This document shows positions 30,125 through 33,040 of a stretch of DNA of 33,040 nucleotides, one piece after another (position 1 is the stretch's first letter; each line of letters opens with the position of its first letter). The position numbers and the translations under genes are program-made. The notes beneath the pieces are model-generated. The model ran no database searches. It was not told the DNA's origin and saw only the letters and a list, made by a program, of their open reading frames with translations. The DNA comes from Streptomyces longispororuber (GTDB lineage Bacteria > Actinomycetota > Actinomycetes > Streptomycetales > Streptomycetaceae). The stretch lies in the NCBI RefSeq assembly GCF_024448165.1, contig NZ_JAMOLN010000118.1:1-33040 (forward strand), given 5' to 3'.

Positions 30125-31408
30125 TCAGTGCTTGAGGTTCTTCGCCGCGTCGGACAGGGCCTTCTGCCAGGCCTGGGCGGGGGAGGACTTGCGCTGCTCG
30201 ACGAGCTGGAGGGCGTTGGCGAACGGGATGCGCACCTGCTGGTCCTTGGTGCCGCGGTAACTGGGCTTGAGGCCCTGCGCGGAGGCGGCGAAGATCTTGC
30301 CGGTCGGGGCGTCGTCGAAGTACTTCTGCCGGGTGTTCTGCACTGCCGGGTCGGACAGTGCGCCGGTGAGTGACGGGAGCGAGCCGGTCGGCCCCTGGAA
30401 GATTTTCTTCTCCGAGTCCGCCGAGGTCAGGAACGCGGCGAGGTCGGCGGCCTCCTTCGTGTGCCTGCCCTGCTTGGGCACCGTCAGGAAGGAGCCGCCC
30501 CAGTTGCCGCCGCCTCCGGGCACGGAGGCGATGTCCCACTTGCCCTCGCCCTCCTTGCCGGCCGCGGTCTGGATGAGACCGGTCATCCAGGCGGGGCAGG
30601 TGATGGTCGCCATCCGGCCCTGCTTGATGCCGGCGTTCCACTGCTGGCTGAACGGGACGAGGTTGGCGGACATGCCGTCGGCCGCGGCGTCGGCGGAGGC
30701 GGAGAAGGACCGCTTCACGTCCGGGTTCTCGTCGGCTATGTAGGAGTCGTCGGCGTCGAAGAACCCGTACTCGGTCTGGTTCATCATCGCGCTGAACACG
30801 TTGCCCGCCGAGTCGAACCAGGCGTGGTCCTTCACCTTGGTGCGGAACGTGTCACCGGCCTTGAAGTACGCGTCCCAGGTGGGCCACAGCCTGCCCACCG
30901 CCTCCCGGTCCGTGGGCAGCCCCGCCCGGCGGAAGAGGTCCTTGCGGTAGCAGATGGCGAGGCCGCCGACGTCGGTGCCGTACCCCATCACGAACTTGCC
31001 GCCGTCGGTGGTGCCTTGGGCCCACTTGTAGGGCAGGTACTCGTCCTTGCGCTTCAGCCCTCCCGAGGCGGCGAGGTTCACGAACTTGTCCTGCACCGTG
31101 CGGAACTTGGGCAGGTAGCCCTCCTCGATCGCGACGACGTCGGCGGCGCCGCTGCCCGAGGACAGCTGTGTGGAGAGGCTGTTGTGGTGCTGGTCGAGCT
31201 GGGAGATCCGCTCCTTCACCACGATGTCGGGGTGCGCCTTCTCGTACTCCTTGATCAGCGGCTTGTACCCGAAGTCGCTGAAGGTGGCGACAGTGAGGGT
31301 GATCTTGCCGTCGGACTCCACGGAGCCTGAGGCGCAGCCGGACAGGGCGAGCAGGGTGGCGAGTGCCGCTGCCGTGGCGGCGGATCTGCGGGCGTGCGAG
31401 GAGCCCAT
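30125..31408 (-). CDS. Sugar-binding lipoprotein of the ABC importer
   Basis: This 427-residue protein is a CUT1 solute-binding protein. It has a lipoprotein signal peptide with lipobox LSGC, so Cys25 would be lipidated and anchor it on the outer face of the membrane. The mature part has the two-lobed fold: VATFSDFGYKPLIKEYEK, HPDIVVKERIS, then FFQ-like SQQWNAGIKQGRMATITCPAWM and a C-terminal lobe ending RIPFANALQLVEQRKSSPAQAWQKAL. Sugar specificity cannot be read; xylo- or arabino-oligosaccharides are likely from the neighbouring enzymes. ATG 31408 has GGAGGT six bases upstream; the extra frame to 31519 runs through the promoter. It is the first gene of the importer operon. Confidence 0.92.
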   Translation of the reverse strand: MGSSHARRSAATAAALATLLALSGCASGSVESDGKITLTVATFSDFGYKPLIKEYEKAHPDIVVKERISQLDQHHNSLSTQLSSGSGAADVVAIEEGYLPKFRTVQDKFVNLAASGGLKRKDEYLPYKWAQGTTDGGKFVMGYGTDVGGLAICYRKDLFRRAGLPTDREAVGRLWPTWDAYFKAGDTFRTKVKDHAWFDSAGNVFSAMMNQTEYGFFDADDSYIADENPDVKRSFSASADAAADGMSANLVPFSQQWNAGIKQGRMATITCPAWMTGLIQTAAGKEGEGKWDIASVPGGGGNWGGSFLTVPKQGRHTKEAADLAAFLTSADSEKKIFQGPTGSLPSLTGALSDPAVQNTRQKYFDDAPTGKIFAASAQGLKPSYRGTKDQQVRIPFANALQLVEQRKSSPAQAWQKALSDAAKNLKH

Positions 31409-31473
31409 GGGGGACCTCCGAGGGTCGTGAACGAGTGGGAGACCGAAGGACGCGAGGGCGTTTCGATGCGGAC

Positions 31474-31511
31474 AACCTGACGGTTGACGAAACTTGATGT
31501 CAAGAGTTTCG
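31474..31511 (-). promoter_or_regulatory. Importer promoter with overlapping palindromic operator
   Basis: On the minus strand TTGACA (31503-31498), an 18-base spacer and CAGGTT (31479-31474) form a good promoter. It is covered by an inverted repeat, CGAAACT at 31488-31494 and AGTTTCG at 31505-31511, with a nested palindrome CTTGATGTCAAG (31493-31504). The site overlaps the -35 and spacer, so a bound protein would block RNA polymerase. The expected start lies about 60 bases before the ATG. Confidence 0.6.
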
Positions 31512-31573
31512 AAGAACATTCGCAGCCGTCATGGATGTCGACCGATCTCCAAGTACCCCTGTTCAAGGCAGTG

Positions 31574-31692
31574 TTACGTCAGGGGGATTCGCCTTCCGGA
31601 TGCCTGGAGTGTTTCGAACGCGGAGCCGCAACCAGCGAAGGTCTACGAAACTTACGTGATTCATTGACGTAACGCGGAGCGGTCTCCACGAT
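31574..31692 (+). promoter_or_regulatory. Candidate control elements of the GH26-like gene
   Basis: TTACGTCA (31574-31581) and its complement TGACGTAA (31665-31672) form an inverted pair, with another TTACGT at 31652-31657. GTTTCGAAC at 31611 and CGAAACTT at 31646-31653 resemble the importer operator. A weak promoter, TTGACG (31664-31669) with 17 bases to CACGAT (31687-31692), lies at the end. The promoter hexamers match only partly. Confidence 0.4.
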
Positions 31693-31716
31693 GCGGGGCG
31701 GAACTCACCCCCCAAT

Positions 31717-31724
31717 AGGAGGAG
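31717..31724 (+). promoter_or_regulatory. Strong ribosome site selecting a GTG start
   Basis: AGGAGGAG lies seven bases before the GTG at 31732. This supports the GTG start rather than the downstream ATG at 31759, which would cut the basic start of the signal peptide. Confidence 0.75.
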
Positions 31725-31731
31725 TTGACCC

Positions 31732-33027
31732 GTGAATCCCTTCAGGCCCCTGAGATCCATGAGACGTACGAACCCGACGACGTCCCTACGCGGACGCGTC
31801 ACGGCAACGGTGGCCGGCCTCGCGGCGGCGGCCGTGCTGGGGGCGCTCGGCACCGCGCCCGCCTCGGCGGATTCGACCGTCGCTGCCCGCAACCTCCCAC
31901 CCGACGGCAGGACGCTGTCCCTCATGGGCCAGGACAGCGACACGCTCGCCGACTACAAGCGCGACGTCCTCGACCAGTCCGCCCTCGGCGCGCCCGCCCC
32001 CGGCGGCGTCACGCTCTACACGAACCTGGTGCTCGGCGGGAACCCGGAGCCGCTCGCCGGGATGAACGGCCCAGCCAACTGGGGCGCGGGAACCGTCGAC
32101 TTCAACAGCACCCTCGCCCAGTACCCCGACGCGGCCGTCGCCGTCGGGCTCTATCTCTCCGACGCCACCACCGGCTGCAACAACCAGCCGCTGCGCGCCA
32201 TCATCGGCACGAACGACAGCGACGTCACCTCGGGCAGCCCGAACCTCATCACGCGCTACCGCGACAAGGTCGACGAGATGGTGACCAAGCTCAAGGGCTA
32301 CGACCGCCAGGTGTTCCTGCGGATCGGCTACGAGTTCGACGGCCCCTGGAACTGCTACAACGCCGGCTTCTACAAGCAGGCGTTCGCCTACATCAAGGGG
32401 CGCATCGACGCCCTCGGCGCCACGAAGGTCGCCACGGTCTGGCAGACCGCGGCCTGGCCGCTCAACACCAGCACCGACCACCCCGAATGGAACTACGTCG
32501 TCACCGACCCGCACCACTTCGACGCCTGGTACCCCGGTGACCAGTACGTCGACTGGGTGGGCCTGTCCGCGTTCTACTCGGCCGGATCGGTGAACACGCA
32601 GTGGGGCTGCAGCGCGACGGACACCGCGCCGGCCGACCTCCAGGACCGCGTGCTGAACTTCGCCCGCGGGCACGGCAAGCCGGTGATGGTCGCCGAGTCC
32701 GCGCCGCAGGGCTACGACAACGGCGCGGGCACGAAGAGCTGCATCATGCGCAAGGGGCCGGTCGCCGCCGACGCGAACACCCTCTGGAACGAGTGGTACC
32801 AGCCCTACTTCGACTGGATCGCGAAGAACCGGGACGTCGTGCGGGCCGCCGCCTACATCAACACCGACTGGGACAGCCAGACGCAGTGGCAGTGCGCGGA
32901 CGGCGCCCAGGCCGGCGGCCCCGGCTGCTCCAACGGCTACTGGGGCGACTCCCGCATCCAGGCGAATCCCACGATCCGCGACCGCTTCCTCGGCCAACTG
33001 CGCGGCTCGGGCTGGGCGAACGGCTGA
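31732..33027 (+). CDS. Secreted GH26-like glycoside hydrolase
   Basis: This 431-residue protein has a long signal peptide (Arg-rich to residue 22, hydrophobic 23-40, AXA cleavage near residue 46). The rest is a (beta/alpha)8-type barrel. Glu201 in RIGYEFDGPW is the likely acid/base and Glu322 in VMVAESAP the likely nucleophile, in the spacing of clan GH-A families. I place it with proteins usually called GH26, where members act on mannan or beta-1,3-xylan, but subfamily and substrate are not decided. Six cysteines (including WNCYN, WGCSATD, SCIM and WQCADG) could form three disulfides, as expected for an exported enzyme. It is divergent from the importer operon and shares its regulatory region. 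GTG start and the window end at 33040 leave the gene complete. Confidence 0.75.
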   Translation: MNPFRPLRSMRRTNPTTSLRGRVTATVAGLAAAAVLGALGTAPASADSTVAARNLPPDGRTLSLMGQDSDTLADYKRDVLDQSALGAPAPGGVTLYTNLVLGGNPEPLAGMNGPANWGAGTVDFNSTLAQYPDAAVAVGLYLSDATTGCNNQPLRAIIGTNDSDVTSGSPNLITRYRDKVDEMVTKLKGYDRQVFLRIGYEFDGPWNCYNAGFYKQAFAYIKGRIDALGATKVATVWQTAAWPLNTSTDHPEWNYVVTDPHHFDAWYPGDQYVDWVGLSAFYSAGSVNTQWGCSATDTAPADLQDRVLNFARGHGKPVMVAESAPQGYDNGAGTKSCIMRKGPVAADANTLWNEWYQPYFDWIAKNRDVVRAAAYINTDWDSQTQWQCADGAQAGGPGCSNGYWGDSRIQANPTIRDRFLGQLRGSGWANG

Positions 33028-33040
33028 CCCCGCACCATGT

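Larger units (their letters stand above)
31409..31731. other. Divergent promoter region of importer and GH26-like genes
   Basis: This 323-base stretch has no gene I can support. On the minus side it holds a promoter with an overlapping operator for the importer, on the plus side a possible promoter and AGGAGGAG (31717-31724). CGAAACT/AGTTTCG-type half-sites recur at 31488, 31505, 31610 (GTTTCGAAC) and 31646 across it. No further structure was recognised. Confidence 0.7.

Noticed and set aside
1..33040. CRISPR arrays, tRNA or rRNA genes, insertion sequences
   Set aside because: No regularly spaced repeats, cloverleaf-like segments, transposase motifs or paired terminal repeats were seen.

Overview
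The window is about 70% G+C. It has GTG starts, strong GGAGG-type ribosome sites, long chains of 4-base gene overlaps and a single in-frame TTA codon. With its secreted arabinan/xylan-degrading enzymes and a sugar importer lacking its own ATPase, it looks like a Streptomyces or close relative. This is read from composition and gene content only; no search was run.

Region 1 (1-19227, all minus strand) is one contractile injection system (CIS/eCIS, phage-tail-like) operon, read from right to left. The order is sheath, tube, a four-cysteine baseplate protein, a disordered linker protein, a Pvc16-like (DUF4255) terminator, an AAA+ ATPase, a small unknown protein, a tube-initiator protein, a LysM protein, a hub, an OB-fold spike, a PAAR-like tip, gp25, two baseplate-J wedge proteins, a tail-I/beta-helix protein, and a DUF6519 protein cut by the window edge. 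No capsid, terminase or T6SS membrane-complex gene is present. No tape measure, fibre or holin is recognised inside the window. The only TTA (bldA-type) leucine codon I found in a gene of the window is in the tail-I gene.

Region 2 (19228-21130) is a divergent regulatory segment followed by a plus-strand gene. The gene joins a DUF4157 (HELVH) domain, typical of CIS-associated toxins, to a NodB-like polysaccharide deacetylase domain. It is the best candidate for the cargo of this particle. The promoter region between sheath and cargo carries two pairs of heptamers with 11-base phasing, in inverted orientation, which suggests shared control of machine and payload.

Region 3 (21131-33040) is a plant cell-wall sugar utilisation locus. 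On the minus strand, read from right to left, it has a sugar-binding lipoprotein, two MalF/MalG-type permeases, a cytoplasmic GH43 beta-xylosidase/arabinofuranosidase, a LacI-family repressor, a secreted GH2 enzyme with an AbfB (CBM42) arabinose-binding domain, and a secreted GH43 exo-arabinofuranosidase. A secreted GH26-like enzyme is divergent on the plus strand at the right end. Operators of the form CTTACAWCGNTGTAAG lie upstream of the GH2 gene (two, 94 bases apart) and of the secreted GH43 gene (one). A different CGAAACT-type palindrome overlaps the promoter of the binding-protein gene. Extracellular enzymes would release arabino-oligosaccharides, the importer would take them up, and the intracellular GH43 enzyme would finish degradation.
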